A stretch of DNA of 64,000 bases from Humibacillus xanthopallidus (GTDB lineage Bacteria; Actinomycetota; Actinomycetes; Actinomycetales; Dermatophilaceae): the NCBI RefSeq assembly GCF_006716675.1, contig NZ_VFPM01000003.1:372001-436000 (forward strand), in the 5' to 3' direction. The notes below the pieces were generated by a model that did no database searches, was not told the origin of the DNA, and was given only the letters and a program-made list of their open reading frames with translations. Every line of letters starts with the position of its first letter. Position 1 is the stretch's first letter. A program made the position numbers and the translations under genes. Shown here in pieces: positions 55,214-63,140 of this stretch.

Positions 55214-55241
55214 AAGTGACATAATGTCGATTATCGGCGTT
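55214..55241 (-). other. dif-like XerC/XerD recombination site, right
   Basis: Read on the - strand it is AACGCCGATAA, TCGACA, TTATGTCACTT. The XerD arm agrees with E. coli dif TTATGTTAAAT at 8 of 11, and TTATGT is universal in dif. The + strand core is ACATAATGTCGATTATCGG. The site lies between the convergent SRPBCC and marR genes and touches the marR stop (TAA, 55240-55242). It is probably the chromosomal dif; this is by sequence similarity only. Confidence 0.78.
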
Positions 55242-55770
55242 ACGAAGATTCTGGACGGGTGGCCGGCAGGCCCGCCTGCACGACGTCGAGCCATCCCCGC
55301 AATGCCGTCTCCAACGCCGCGCGCTGCGGCGGCGTGAGCCCAGCCAGCAACGACTCGTCGGCCGCGACGACCTCGGCGAAGACCTCGTCGAGCCGTCGCA
55401 GCCCTGACGTCGTCAGCCGCACGTGCACCGTGCGCCGGTCCGGCTCCTCACGGACGCGCTCCACGAGCCCGGCGCGCTCCATGGACTGCACGCGCTGCGT
55501 CGTGGCACCCGGCGTCACCCGGCATCGGCGAGAGAGCTCGCCGGCCGTCAGCCGGTACGGCGGGCCGCTGCGGCGCAGGACGCCGAGCACGTCGAGATGG
55601 CTCTGGTCGAGCTCGTGGGCGGCCAGGACGCCGGCTCGGCGCTCCGCGACGAGCGCCGCCAGCCGAAGGACCGGCGCCACGATGCCGATCGAGCTCACGT
55701 CGACGTCCGGACGTTCGCGGCGCCATGCGCCCACGACGTCATCGATCTCATCCCCCGATGATGCGTTCAC
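55240..55770 (-). CDS. MarR-family transcriptional regulator
   Basis: 176 aa. The winged helix is clear: LDVLGVLRRSGPPYRLTAGELSRRCRVTPGATTQRVQSMERAGLVERVREEPDRRTVHVRLTTSG (about residues 58-120). GTG at 55770 is used; the operator CCCTAA-TACT-TTAGGG abuts it. It is divergent from a small membrane protein gene, which is the likely target along with itself. Confidence 0.88.
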   Translation of the reverse strand: MNASSGDEIDDVVGAWRRERPDVDVSSIGIVAPVLRLAALVAERRAGVLAAHELDQSHLDVLGVLRRSGPPYRLTAGELSRRCRVTPGATTQRVQSMERAGLVERVREEPDRRTVHVRLTTSGLRRLDEVFAEVVAADESLLAGLTPPQRAALETALRGWLDVVQAGLPATRPESS

Positions 55771-55785
55771 CCTAATACTTTAGGG
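55770..55785. promoter_or_regulatory. MarR operator, perfect palindrome
   Basis: CCCTAA-TACT-TTAGGG, followed by GCTAAAT, overlapping the first base of the marR start codon and lying between marR and the divergent membrane protein gene. An AT-rich palindrome in this place suits autoregulation. Confidence 0.65.
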
Positions 55786-55846
55786 CTAAATCGCTTCCGT
55801 GGGGGCGATCTGGTGGCACGATCGTGTGCACCTTCGAAGGAGCGCC

Positions 55847-56353
55847 ATGGACCTCTCGACCTTCTATGCCGTGGTCTCGGCCACGTGCTTCACCCTCGTC
55901 GGGCTCTGGTGGTCGGCCGTCGACCGGCGCCGAGACCTGCTGGGCTCCCCCGAGACCCGCCGGCTCGTCGGCGGTGTCTACCTCACCTTCCTGCTCCCCG
56001 GCGTCATGGGCCTGTTCGCCCAGGTCGCCCCCGCCGCGACCGGCCTGTGGCGCACGACGTTCGGGCTCGTCGCCATCGTCGGGGCCTGGTCGACGTTCGG
56101 GCTCGTCCGGGCCGACCGGGGCTCCGGCGCCCGTGGGCCGTTCCGGCGCAACCGGTGGCTCGTCGGCGTGCTCTACCTTCTCATCGTGCTGCTCGGCGTC
56201 GCGCCCGAGCTCGCCGGCACGTTCCACCTCACCGGCCTGCAGGCAGCCGCGTTGGCCGTCGTCTGTCTCGTCGTGCTCGCCCACGGGCTCGCGTGGGAGC
56301 TGCTGACGACGAGTGACGAACCGCCTGTGCAGGACGCCGACCACGACGGCTGA
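55847..56353 (+). CDS. Four-TM membrane protein of unknown function
   Basis: 168 aa with about five hydrophobic stretches (FYAVVSATCFTLVGLWW, LVGGVYLTFLLPGVMGLF, GLVAIVGAWSTFGLV, WLVGVLYLLIVLLG, AALAVVCLVVLAHGLAW), thus four or five helices. GAAGGAG precedes the ATG at 55847. Divergent from marR and next to its operator, hence likely its target. Not recognised as a named family. Confidence 0.7.
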   Translation: MDLSTFYAVVSATCFTLVGLWWSAVDRRRDLLGSPETRRLVGGVYLTFLLPGVMGLFAQVAPAATGLWRTTFGLVAIVGAWSTFGLVRADRGSGARGPFRRNRWLVGVLYLLIVLLGVAPELAGTFHLTGLQAAALAVVCLVVLAHGLAWELLTTSDEPPVQDADHDG

Positions 56354-56375
56354 GCCCCTCCCCTCCCCCGGCCCG

Positions 56376-56423
56376 CCGGGCGGCATACGGGACGTTTCCC
56401 CGTCGCTGCCGTATGCCGCCCGG
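56376..56423. terminator. 15-bp hairpin carrying the GCATAC motif
   Basis: CCGGGCGGCATACGG (56376-56390) and its exact complement (56409-56423) around an 18-base loop, in the 134-bp gap between the membrane protein gene and the MFS gene. No T run follows. Confidence 0.6.
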
Positions 56424-56487
56424 TCGGCCCGGCGTGTTCACGTCGCGGACCGCTCCGTGCAGCCCCGGCGTGTGGGACAGTCCTGCC

Positions 56488-57864
56488 ATGTCGTCCGTCG
56501 CCGTCAACGCCGCGCGTCCAGAGACCAAGGAACAGCGCGCCTGGTACTGGTACGACTGGGCCAACTCCGCCTACGTCACCACGACCGCCACCGTGCTCCT
56601 CAGCCCGTACCTCACGACCGTGGCGACGGCAGCAGCCTGCCCCGACCTGCCCGACGGCGCCGACTGCACGACGAACCTCTCCGTCCTCGGCATCCCGGTG
56701 TCGCCGGGAAGCCTCTGGTTCTACACGGTGACCTTCACGACGATCGTCTCCGCCATCGTCCTCATCTTCATCGGCGCGATCGCCGACCGCAGCCCGAGGC
56801 CGACACGGCTCTTCGCCGGCTTCGCGTGGGCGGGCGCACTGGCCGCGTGCCTCATGTTCTTCATCGCGGGCACGAACTGGCAGCTGGGGTGCGTCCTCGT
56901 CGTCATCGCCGGGATCTGTCTCGGGGCATCACTCGTCATCTACGACTCGATCCTCTGCCGGATCGCCAACGAGAACGAGCGTGACCGGGTCTCCTCCAAG
57001 GGCTGGGCCTTCGGCTACCTCGGCGGCGGCACGCTGCTCGCGCTCAACTTCGCCCTCGACATCTTCCACAAGGACCTCGGCCTCGACCGGGCGATGTCGA
57101 CCCGCATCAGCATCCTGTCGGCCGGCCTCTGGTGGGCGGGGTTCACGATCATCCCCTACCTCGGGCTGCGCCACCTGACGGGCACGGTCGCAACCCCGAT
57201 CGACAAGCAGGCGGGTGTCGTGCGCGGCAGCCTCGAGCAGCTGCGCAGCACGTTCGGCGACCTGCGCCACTACCCGCAGACGCTCACCTTCCTCGTCGCC
57301 TACCTCTTCTTCAACGACGGCATCCAGACCGTCATCGGCAGCTCGAGCATCTACGGCAGCAAGGAGCTGGGCTTCTCCGAGTCGACGGTGCTCGGCGTCT
57401 TCCTCTTCGTCCAGTTCGTCGCGTTCTTCGGGGCCAGGCTCTTCGGCCGGGTGGCCGCCTCCATCGGGGCGTGGCGCACCGTCCTTTACGGCATCGCGCT
57501 CTGGACGGTGGTCGTCGTCATCGCCTTCGTCACGCCCTCGAAGTCGCTCGCCGTCTTCGTCGGTCTCGGCCTGCTCATCGGCATCGTCCTCGGCGGCACC
57601 CAGGCCCTGTCGCGCTCGCTCTACAGCCAGCTCATCCCCCGCGGGCGCGAGGCGGAGTACTTCAGCCTCTACCAGGCGATGGAGCGCGGCACGAGCTGGC
57701 TGGGGACGCTCATCTTCGGTCTCGTCTACCAGCTGACCCTCAGCTACCGCTGGGCGATCATCTGCCTCATCGCCTTCTTCGTCATCGGCGGCTACCTGCT
57801 CTCCCGGGTCGACATGCGCCGCGGCATCATCGAAGCCGGCAATCCGGTTCCCGCTGTCGTGTGA
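56488..57864 (+). CDS. MFS transporter, UMF1/Atg22-like
   Basis: 458 aa, 12 membrane helices. The start EQRAWYWYDWANSAYVTTTATVLLSPYLT is the UMF1 hallmark, with IGAIADRSPRPTRLF in the A-motif position and SRSLYSQLIPRGREAEYFSLYQAMERGTSWLG. The substrate is unknown; Atg22 exports amino acids in yeast. ATG at 56488. Confidence 0.88.
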   Translation: MSSVAVNAARPETKEQRAWYWYDWANSAYVTTTATVLLSPYLTTVATAAACPDLPDGADCTTNLSVLGIPVSPGSLWFYTVTFTTIVSAIVLIFIGAIADRSPRPTRLFAGFAWAGALAACLMFFIAGTNWQLGCVLVVIAGICLGASLVIYDSILCRIANENERDRVSSKGWAFGYLGGGTLLALNFALDIFHKDLGLDRAMSTRISILSAGLWWAGFTIIPYLGLRHLTGTVATPIDKQAGVVRGSLEQLRSTFGDLRHYPQTLTFLVAYLFFNDGIQTVIGSSSIYGSKELGFSESTVLGVFLFVQFVAFFGARLFGRVAASIGAWRTVLYGIALWTVVVVIAFVTPSKSLAVFVGLGLLIGIVLGGTQALSRSLYSQLIPRGREAEYFSLYQAMERGTSWLGTLIFGLVYQLTLSYRWAIICLIAFFVIGGYLLSRVDMRRGIIEAGNPVPAVV

Positions 57865-57898
57865 CGTCAGGCGTCGCTTACAATCCCGCGGACCCCTC

Positions 57899-57925
57899 GG
57901 GAACAACGGGGCCATCCTGCTCGTT
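57899..57925 (+). promoter_or_regulatory. SigR-like promoter of rbpA
   Basis: GGGAAC (57899-57904), an 18-base spacer, then GTT (57923-57925). This fits the thiol-stress ECF sigma consensus GGGAAT-N18-GTT of SigR/SigH. rbpA is a known SigR target in Streptomyces. It lies 67 bases before the start codon. Confidence 0.55.
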
Positions 57926-57992
57926 CAAGCGACTGTGAGGGTAGGGCACCAAACCGGTGTCGACCAGTGGCAGGAGTTTTGGAGGGGTCCAC

Positions 57993-58355
57993 ATGGCCGA
58001 TCGAGCACTACGCGGTTCCAACCTCGGTTCCAGAAGCATGGAGTCCGACGAGAACGTCATCCCCAGTGAGCGTCAGCTCACCACATACGTGTGCGCGCAG
58101 GGGCACCGCACCGAGCTGCCGTTCTCGGTCGAGGCCGACGTGCCGCCGACGTGGGAGTGCCGCTGCGGCCTCGACGCCAAGCTGCAGGGCGGTGGACCCG
58201 AGCCCGACGCCAAGCCCGTCAAGCACGTGCGCACCCACTGGGACATGCTGCTCGAGCGTCGATCGATCCCCGAGCTCGAGGAGCTCCTCGAGGAACGGCT
58301 GACGCTGCTGCGCGAGTCCCGTGGCGAGAAGCCACGCCGGCGCAAGACGGCCTGA
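57993..58355 (+). CDS. rbpA: RNA polymerase-binding protein RbpA
   Basis: 120 aa, an actinobacteria-specific RNA polymerase partner that stabilises sigma-A promoter complexes. The zinc-like set is Cys34, His38, Cys56 and Cys58 (YVCAQGHRT, WECRCG). The C-terminal sigma-interacting helix has WDMLLERRSIPELEELLEERL. GGAGGGG precedes the ATG at 57993. In mycobacteria rbpA (Rv2050) neighbours ppm1/lnt as here. Confidence 0.95.
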   Translation: MADRALRGSNLGSRSMESDENVIPSERQLTTYVCAQGHRTELPFSVEADVPPTWECRCGLDAKLQGGGPEPDAKPVKHVRTHWDMLLERRSIPELEELLEERLTLLRESRGEKPRRRKTA

Positions 58356-58395
58356 CCACCGGCCGCAGCACGCCCGGCCACCAGACGATCGATCA

Positions 58396-58424
58396 GCCCG
58401 CCTCGTTCGTGGAGGCGGGCTTTT
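58396..58424 (+). terminator. Rho-independent terminator of rbpA
   Basis: GCCCGCCTC (58396-58404), 7-base loop, GAGGCGGGC (58412-58420), then TTTT. It begins 40 bases after the rbpA stop and is the most classical terminator of the window. Confidence 0.85.
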
Positions 58425-58506
58425 CGCTGCCCCCAAGGGGGTATGCCGCCCGGCCCGTCCCGCCGATAACCGTGCAGGAGCGCTCGGGCGTGGTCATGCT
58501 GGATCC

Positions 58507-58905
58507 GTGACCGCGCGAGACGACCTGCTCGACTGGATCGCGACCTCGCTCCGCCCGGCGGAGCTGGCCCTGCACAACGGCGACGCCGCTCCCCGACGGG
58601 CGCTCTGGTCGCGCTGTGAGCCCGTCAGCGTCCTGGGCGCCTGGCGCAACGCCACGGGTCAGGAGGAGCTCGACGCGCTCTTCGCCTCGCTGGAGCAGAG
58701 CTTCTCGGACTGCACGTCGTTCGACATCGAGGTGCAGACCTGCGACGTGGTGGGCGACCTCGCCTACAGCGCAGGGCTGGAGCACACGTCCGCCTCTGTC
58801 GACGGTGAGCCGCGCAGCTACACCCTCCGCGTCACGCAGGTCTACCGGCGCGAGGACGGGGCTTGGCGCGTGGCACACCGCCACGCCGACACCGTGCGCG
58901 ACTGA
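58507..58905 (+). CDS. SnoaL/DUF4440-like protein
   Basis: 132 aa, NTF2-like cone fold. Typical is LHNGDAAPRRALWSRCEPVSVLGAWRNATG and the C-terminal VTQVYRREDGAWRVAHRHAD. Such proteins bind or turn over small ligands; no catalytic identity is visible. GTG at 58507. A 12-bp tandem repeat follows its stop. Confidence 0.78.
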   Translation: MTARDDLLDWIATSLRPAELALHNGDAAPRRALWSRCEPVSVLGAWRNATGQEELDALFASLEQSFSDCTSFDIEVQTCDVVGDLAYSAGLEHTSASVDGEPRSYTLRVTQVYRREDGAWRVAHRHADTVRD

Positions 58906-58951
58906 GGGCGCGACGGAGGGCGCGACGGAGGACGCGACGGAGGGTGCGGCT
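58904..58951 (+). repeat. 12-bp tandem repeat after DUF4440 gene
   Basis: Four units of GAGGGCGCGACG, degenerating toward the end (GAGGACGCGACG, GAGGGTGCGGCT). It begins at the stop codon of the gene and lies before the convergent fxsA gene. Confidence 0.75.
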
Positions 58952-59029
58952 GAGGGCTCGGCCCCGTGGGCCCGTTGCCTCGCACCGCGCCGAGCGGGCC
59001 GTGTGCCCCGGCTGACCCGGTGCGCCGGG

Positions 59030-59569
59030 TCAGTCCTCGTCGATGATCTCGCCCTCGACGACCTCGCTGCTCGACTCGGAGCGCTGTGGGCCCCGCGGCG
59101 GCTCCTGCTGCTCCCAGGCCGGGCGGTCGGCGACGGTCGTCGTCGACCCGAAGACCTCGACCTGGGCGACGAGGTGGCGCCCGATGACGGAGGCCAGCAG
59201 GGCACGGGCGACCGGGCGCGTGAACGGCAGGACGAGGAGCAGCCCGGCGACGTCGGTGATGAAGCCGGGGATGAGCAGCAGGGTCCCGCCGACGAGCACG
59301 ACGACGCCGTCAGCGAGCTCGCGGGCCGGCATCCGCCCCTCGCGCAGCGCCTGGCCCAGCGCCCGCCAGGCGCGGCCGCCTTCCCGCATGATGAGCCACG
59401 CGCCGAGGGCGGAGGTGGCGATGACGAGCAGGAAGGTCCACCAGCCGCCGATCGCCTGGCCGACGGCGATCATCACCATGATCTCGAGGATCGGCACCAG
59501 GAGCAGCAGCACCGCGGCGACCCGGGTGGGGCGCAGGCGTCGGCGTCGGGCCCCAGGTGCCGTCGTCAT
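59030..59569 (-). CDS. FxsA family protein
   Basis: 179 aa cytoplasmic membrane protein. Three hydrophobic segments (VAAVLLLLVPILEIMVMIAVG, WTFLLVIATSALGAWL, VVLVGGTLLLIPGFITDVAGLLLVLP) form the FxsA core with REGGRAWRALGQALREGRMPARELADG between. FxsA suppresses F-plasmid exclusion of phage T7 in E. coli; its role here is unknown. The ATG overlaps the ppm stop. A SerGlu-rich tail completes it. Confidence 0.88.
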   Translation of the reverse strand: MTTAPGARRRRLRPTRVAAVLLLLVPILEIMVMIAVGQAIGGWWTFLLVIATSALGAWLIMREGGRAWRALGQALREGRMPARELADGVVVLVGGTLLLIPGFITDVAGLLLVLPFTRPVARALLASVIGRHLVAQVEVFGSTTTVADRPAWEQQEPPRGPQRSESSSEVVEGEIIDED

Positions 59570-60357
59570 GGCCGCTCCCCCACCGTCTCGCGCTCACGCG
59601 GACGGCCGACGACGCCGCGCAGCTGGCCGACCCGGTGCTCGATGCCCCACTTCGTGACGTTCGTCAGGGCCTCGCGCACGATGTCCTTGCCCATCTTGGA
59701 CACCCCGACCTCGCGCTCGATGAACGTGATGGGGACCTCGACGACCCGCAGGCCGGCGCGCACCGCGCGCAGCGTGAGGTCGATCTGGAAGCAGTAGCCC
59801 TGCGACTCGACGCCGGCGAGGCCCATCGTGCGCAGCGCGCTCGTGCGGTAGGCCCGGTAGCCGGCCGTCGCGTCGTTGACGTGCATGCCGAGCATGACCT
59901 TCGTGTAGACGTTCGCCCCGACCGAGAGCACCTTTCGGCGCAGGGGCCAGTTGCGCACCTGCCCACCCTTGACCCAGCGGGCCCCGATGGCGAGGTCGGC
60001 ATCGGCGAGCGCGGCGAGGATCGCGGGCAGCTGCTCCGGCTGGTGGGAGCCGTCGGCATCCATCTCGACGGCGGCGTCGTAGCCCTCGTCGAGCGCGATC
60101 GCGAAACCGGCGAGGTAGGCCTGGCCGAGGCCCTGCTTGCCCGGGCGGTGCACGACCCGCACATGGGGATCGTCCGCGGCGATGCCGTCGGCGAGCTGCC
60201 CCGTGCCGTCCGGGGAGTTGTCGTCGAGGACGATGACGTCGGCCGTCGGGACGCTCGCACGCACGCGTGCGACGATCCCGGGCAGGTTCTCCCGCTCGTT
60301 GTAGGTCGGGATGAGCACGGCAACCTTCGTCACCGGCTCACGCTGCGTCACGGTCAT
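59566..60357 (-). CDS. ppm1: Polyprenol monophosphomannose synthase (GT2)
   Basis: 263 aa glycosyltransferase family 2. Transfers mannose from GDP-mannose to polyprenol phosphate, the donor for lipoglycan and protein mannosylation. VAVLIPTYNERENLPGIVARV, VLDDNSPDGTGQLAD and EMDADGSHQPEQLPAI are the GDP-mannose and Mg-binding motifs. AAGGA precedes the ATG at 60357. It overlaps lnt by 20 bases and fxsA by four; in M. tuberculosis the two activities are fused, here they are separate. Confidence 0.92.
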   Translation of the reverse strand: MTVTQREPVTKVAVLIPTYNERENLPGIVARVRASVPTADVIVLDDNSPDGTGQLADGIAADDPHVRVVHRPGKQGLGQAYLAGFAIALDEGYDAAVEMDADGSHQPEQLPAILAALADADLAIGARWVKGGQVRNWPLRRKVLSVGANVYTKVMLGMHVNDATAGYRAYRTSALRTMGLAGVESQGYCFQIDLTLRAVRAGLRVVEVPITFIEREVGVSKMGKDIVREALTNVTKWGIEHRVGQLRGVVGRPRERETVGERP

Positions 60358-61945
60358 GCGCTTCCTTGTCCTCTGTGCTGTCTTCGCTGTCGTCCGCCCG
60401 GGGCGCCGGACCGGATCGGTGGGTCCCGCCCCTGGCCTGAAGGACGAGGAGCAGCGCGAGCGCCGCGGCGGCCGCCCACTCCGGGGCCTCCCCCAGACGA
60501 GTCGCCACGGTCGTGGCGTCCCGCAATGGTAGAGCCCCGCGAACGAGGGCCTGTGTGAACAACGCTGTCACCTGGTGCGCAGTTCCGTCGGGCGTGATGA
60601 GGGCGCTCTGGCCGACGGTCGACACGTGCACCACCGAACGGCCGAACTCCATGGCGCGCACGCGACTGATCGCCAGCTGCTGGGGCGACTCGGCCGTGTA
60701 GCCGAAGGTCGCGTTGTTGGTCTGCACGAGCAGGACGTTGGCGCCCGCCTGCACGGCGTCGCGCATGATGTCGTCGTAGGCCACCTCGAAGCAGATCGCG
60801 ACGCCTGCCCTGATCTGCTGACCGGCGGTGCCAGTGACGTCGAAGACGCCCACGGACGGTCCGGCGACGAAGTCGCGGCTGACCCGGTCGACCTCGGCGC
60901 TGAACATCCGGAAGAAGGACCGGTTGGGGATGTACTCGGCGAAGGGCACCGGGTGACGCTTGACGTAGCGGTCGGTGATCCCCTGGCCCGGCTCGTAGAG
61001 CAGGGAGACGTTCGAGACCATCCCCGGGGGCTCCTCCAGCAGGCCCCCGACGACGAGCGGTCGCCCGAGGCGCGTGACGGTCGCGGCGATCTCGTCACGG
61101 GCGTCGGCATTGCGCACCGGGTCGATGTCGGAGGCGTTCTCTGGCCACACGACGAGGTCGGGCGTCGGGGCGAGCCCTGCCTCGATGTCGGTCTGCGCCT
61201 GCCACGTGGCGGCGACGTGGTTGTCGAGCACCGCACGCCGCTGCGCGTTGAAGTCGAGCCCTGCCTTGGGCACGTTGCCCTGGACGCCGAGGAACTGTGC
61301 TGCCTGGCCGTCGGTCGGCAGCGGCACGGCGAGACCGGCAACCCCGAGCACGAGCGCGGCGGCGACGGGCAGCGCGACCGGGCCCCACGGCATACCGGCC
61401 CCGAGGGACCCGGCCCGGCGTGAGGCGAGGAGGCGCTGGACCGCGAGCGCGAGCAGACCACCGAGGAGAGCGAGGACGAAGCCGACGAACGGCGCGCCAC
61501 CGAGCGCGACGAGGCGCCCCACCGGCGAGTCGGCCTGGCTGAAGGCGAGCTTGAGCCACGGGAAGCCGCCGTAGGGCGCGCGCGCCCGGAAGCCCTCGGT
61601 GACGACCCAGACCAGCGCGAAGGCAAGCGGTCGCACCCGGCCGGCCCGGCTCAGCCAGCCGTAGAGGGCTCCCGCGATCCCGATGAACAGCGACTCGAGG
61701 GTGGCGAGAGCCAGCCACGGCAGGGCGCCGACGTAGATGCCCGACCAGCTGAGCGTCGGCACGAAGAACGCGAGGCCGAAGAGCACTCCGGCGAGCAGTC
61801 CCCGACCGGCGCCGAGGCCGGTCACGGCCCAGGCGAGCAGGGTGAGGGAGAGCGGCGCCGCCACCCACACGTCGAACGTCGGGAACGCGAGGCACAGCAG
61901 CCCACCGGCGATCAGGGACACGAGGAGACGCCGCACGGGGTTCAC
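60338..61945 (-). CDS. lnt: Apolipoprotein N-acyltransferase
   Basis: 535 aa. Acylates the N-terminal cysteine of lipoproteins. Six to eight membrane helices precede the nitrilase-like domain with catalytic Glu (VVWPENASDID), Lys (YVKRHPVPFAEY) and Cys (AGVAICFEVAYDDIMRD). GTG at 61945. The gene is separated by 29 bases from kal upstream. Its pairing with ppm reflects the linked lipoprotein and glycolipid pathways in actinobacteria. Confidence 0.92.
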   Translation of the reverse strand: MNPVRRLLVSLIAGGLLCLAFPTFDVWVAAPLSLTLLAWAVTGLGAGRGLLAGVLFGLAFFVPTLSWSGIYVGALPWLALATLESLFIGIAGALYGWLSRAGRVRPLAFALVWVVTEGFRARAPYGGFPWLKLAFSQADSPVGRLVALGGAPFVGFVLALLGGLLALAVQRLLASRRAGSLGAGMPWGPVALPVAAALVLGVAGLAVPLPTDGQAAQFLGVQGNVPKAGLDFNAQRRAVLDNHVAATWQAQTDIEAGLAPTPDLVVWPENASDIDPVRNADARDEIAATVTRLGRPLVVGGLLEEPPGMVSNVSLLYEPGQGITDRYVKRHPVPFAEYIPNRSFFRMFSAEVDRVSRDFVAGPSVGVFDVTGTAGQQIRAGVAICFEVAYDDIMRDAVQAGANVLLVQTNNATFGYTAESPQQLAISRVRAMEFGRSVVHVSTVGQSALITPDGTAHQVTALFTQALVRGALPLRDATTVATRLGEAPEWAAAAALALLLVLQARGGTHRSGPAPRADDSEDSTEDKEAHDRDAA

Positions 61946-61974
61946 CGTATGCCGTGCGGCCGGGAGGTCGGTGC

Positions 61975-62400
61975 TCAGGGGACGACGACGGTGCCGCGGG
62001 CGGTCGTGGCGACCACCGGCGGGTCGAGCATCTCGGCGGCGGACTCGCTGCGCTCCGGGTGCCCTCGTCCGACGACGCGCACCTCGAAGACGAGCTCGCG
62101 CGACCGACCGCCGACGCGCACGATCTCGGCGCTGATCTCGATGACGTCACCGGCCTGGATGCGCTCGCGGAACTGCACGTCGCTGTAGGAGGCGAAGAGG
62201 CCCTCGTCACCGTCGGTGCGGATGCACATCTCCGTCGCGACGTCGCCGAACGCCGCGAGCGAGTAGGCCCCGTCGACGAGGTTGCCGGCGTAGTGCGCGT
62301 GGGCGTAGGGCACGTAGCGGCGGTGGACGACCCGCAAGCCGACCTCGGCCTTGGTGCGGCGCGCGGCGGCGCCCTGGGACTGCGCGTCCCCCATTCTCAT
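61975..62400 (-). CDS. kal: Hotdog-fold 3-aminobutyryl-CoA ammonia-lyase-like protein
   Basis: 141 aa hotdog protein. Homologues in lysine fermentation remove ammonia from L-3-aminobutyryl-CoA to give crotonyl-CoA. YVPYAHAHYAGNLVDGAYSLAAFGDVATEM is the characteristic stretch. The ATG overlaps the kamE stop (ATGA). The context with kamD and kamE supports the call more than sequence alone. Confidence 0.82.
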   Translation of the reverse strand: MRMGDAQSQGAAARRTKAEVGLRVVHRRYVPYAHAHYAGNLVDGAYSLAAFGDVATEMCIRTDGDEGLFASYSDVQFRERIQAGDVIEISAEIVRVGGRSRELVFEVRVVGRGHPERSESAAEMLDPPVVATTARGTVVVP

Positions 62401-63140
62401 CGCCCCCTTCTCTGGGTCATCTCGTGCACGAGGTAGCTCGCCACCTCACCGGGCGTCGTGCCACGCCCGAAGATGCGGTCGACGCCGAGGGCCCCTTCGG
62501 AGCCCTCCTCGAAGCGTGGGCCGCCGGCGATGAGGATCGGCACCTGGCCCGCGGGGTAGGCCTCGCGGAAGGCGGCCGACATCTGGGTCGTGTTGTGGAT
62601 GTGGGCGTCCTTCTGGGTGACGACCTGGCTCACGAGCACCGCGTCCGCCTTCTCGGCGCGCGCGCGGGCCACGAGATCCGGCACGAGGACCTGCGCGCCG
62701 AGGTTGACGACTCGGATCTCGCGGTAGTACTCGAGGCCCTTCTCGCCGGCGAAGCCCTTGATGTTGAGGATCGCGTCGATGCCGACGGTGTGCGCGTCGG
62801 TGCCGATGCACGCGCCGACGACGACGAGCTTGCGCCGCAGCTGCTTGCGGATCGCGAGGTTGGCGTCCTTGGCCGACAGCAGGGGGTACTCGCGCTCGAC
62901 GACGTGCACCTCGTCGAGGTTCACGAGGTGCGTCGAGCTGCCGTAGACGACGAAGAAGGTGAAGTCGGGCCCCATGGCCTTGGCGTGCACGAGCAGCGCC
63001 GGGTCGAGGCCCATCTTGCGGGCGAGCTGGAGGGCCGCGCCCTCGGCCCGCTTGTCGTGCGGCAGCGGGAGGGTGAACGACATCTGGACCATGCCGTCAC
63101 CGGTTGTGTCGCCGTAGGGGCGGATGATGTTGCTGCTCAA
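62397..63140 (-). CDS. kamE: Lysine 5,6-aminomutase beta subunit
   Basis: 247 aa, the cobalamin-binding subunit of D-lysine/beta-lysine 5,6-aminomutase. The B12 motif D-x-H-x2-G is TDAHTVG (Asp115, His117, Gly120), and the presumed PLP-binding Lys128 is in NIKGFAGEKGLEYY. The C-terminal Rossmann part has IAGGPRFEEG. It moves an amino group of lysine to C5 using adenosylcobalamin and PLP. The start overlaps the kamD stop, so the subunits are co-translated. Confidence 0.92.
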   Translation of the reverse strand: MSSNIIRPYGDTTGDGMVQMSFTLPLPHDKRAEGAALQLARKMGLDPALLVHAKAMGPDFTFFVVYGSSTHLVNLDEVHVVEREYPLLSAKDANLAIRKQLRRKLVVVGACIGTDAHTVGIDAILNIKGFAGEKGLEYYREIRVVNLGAQVLVPDLVARARAEKADAVLVSQVVTQKDAHIHNTTQMSAAFREAYPAGQVPILIAGGPRFEEGSEGALGVDRIFGRGTTPGEVASYLVHEMTQRRGR

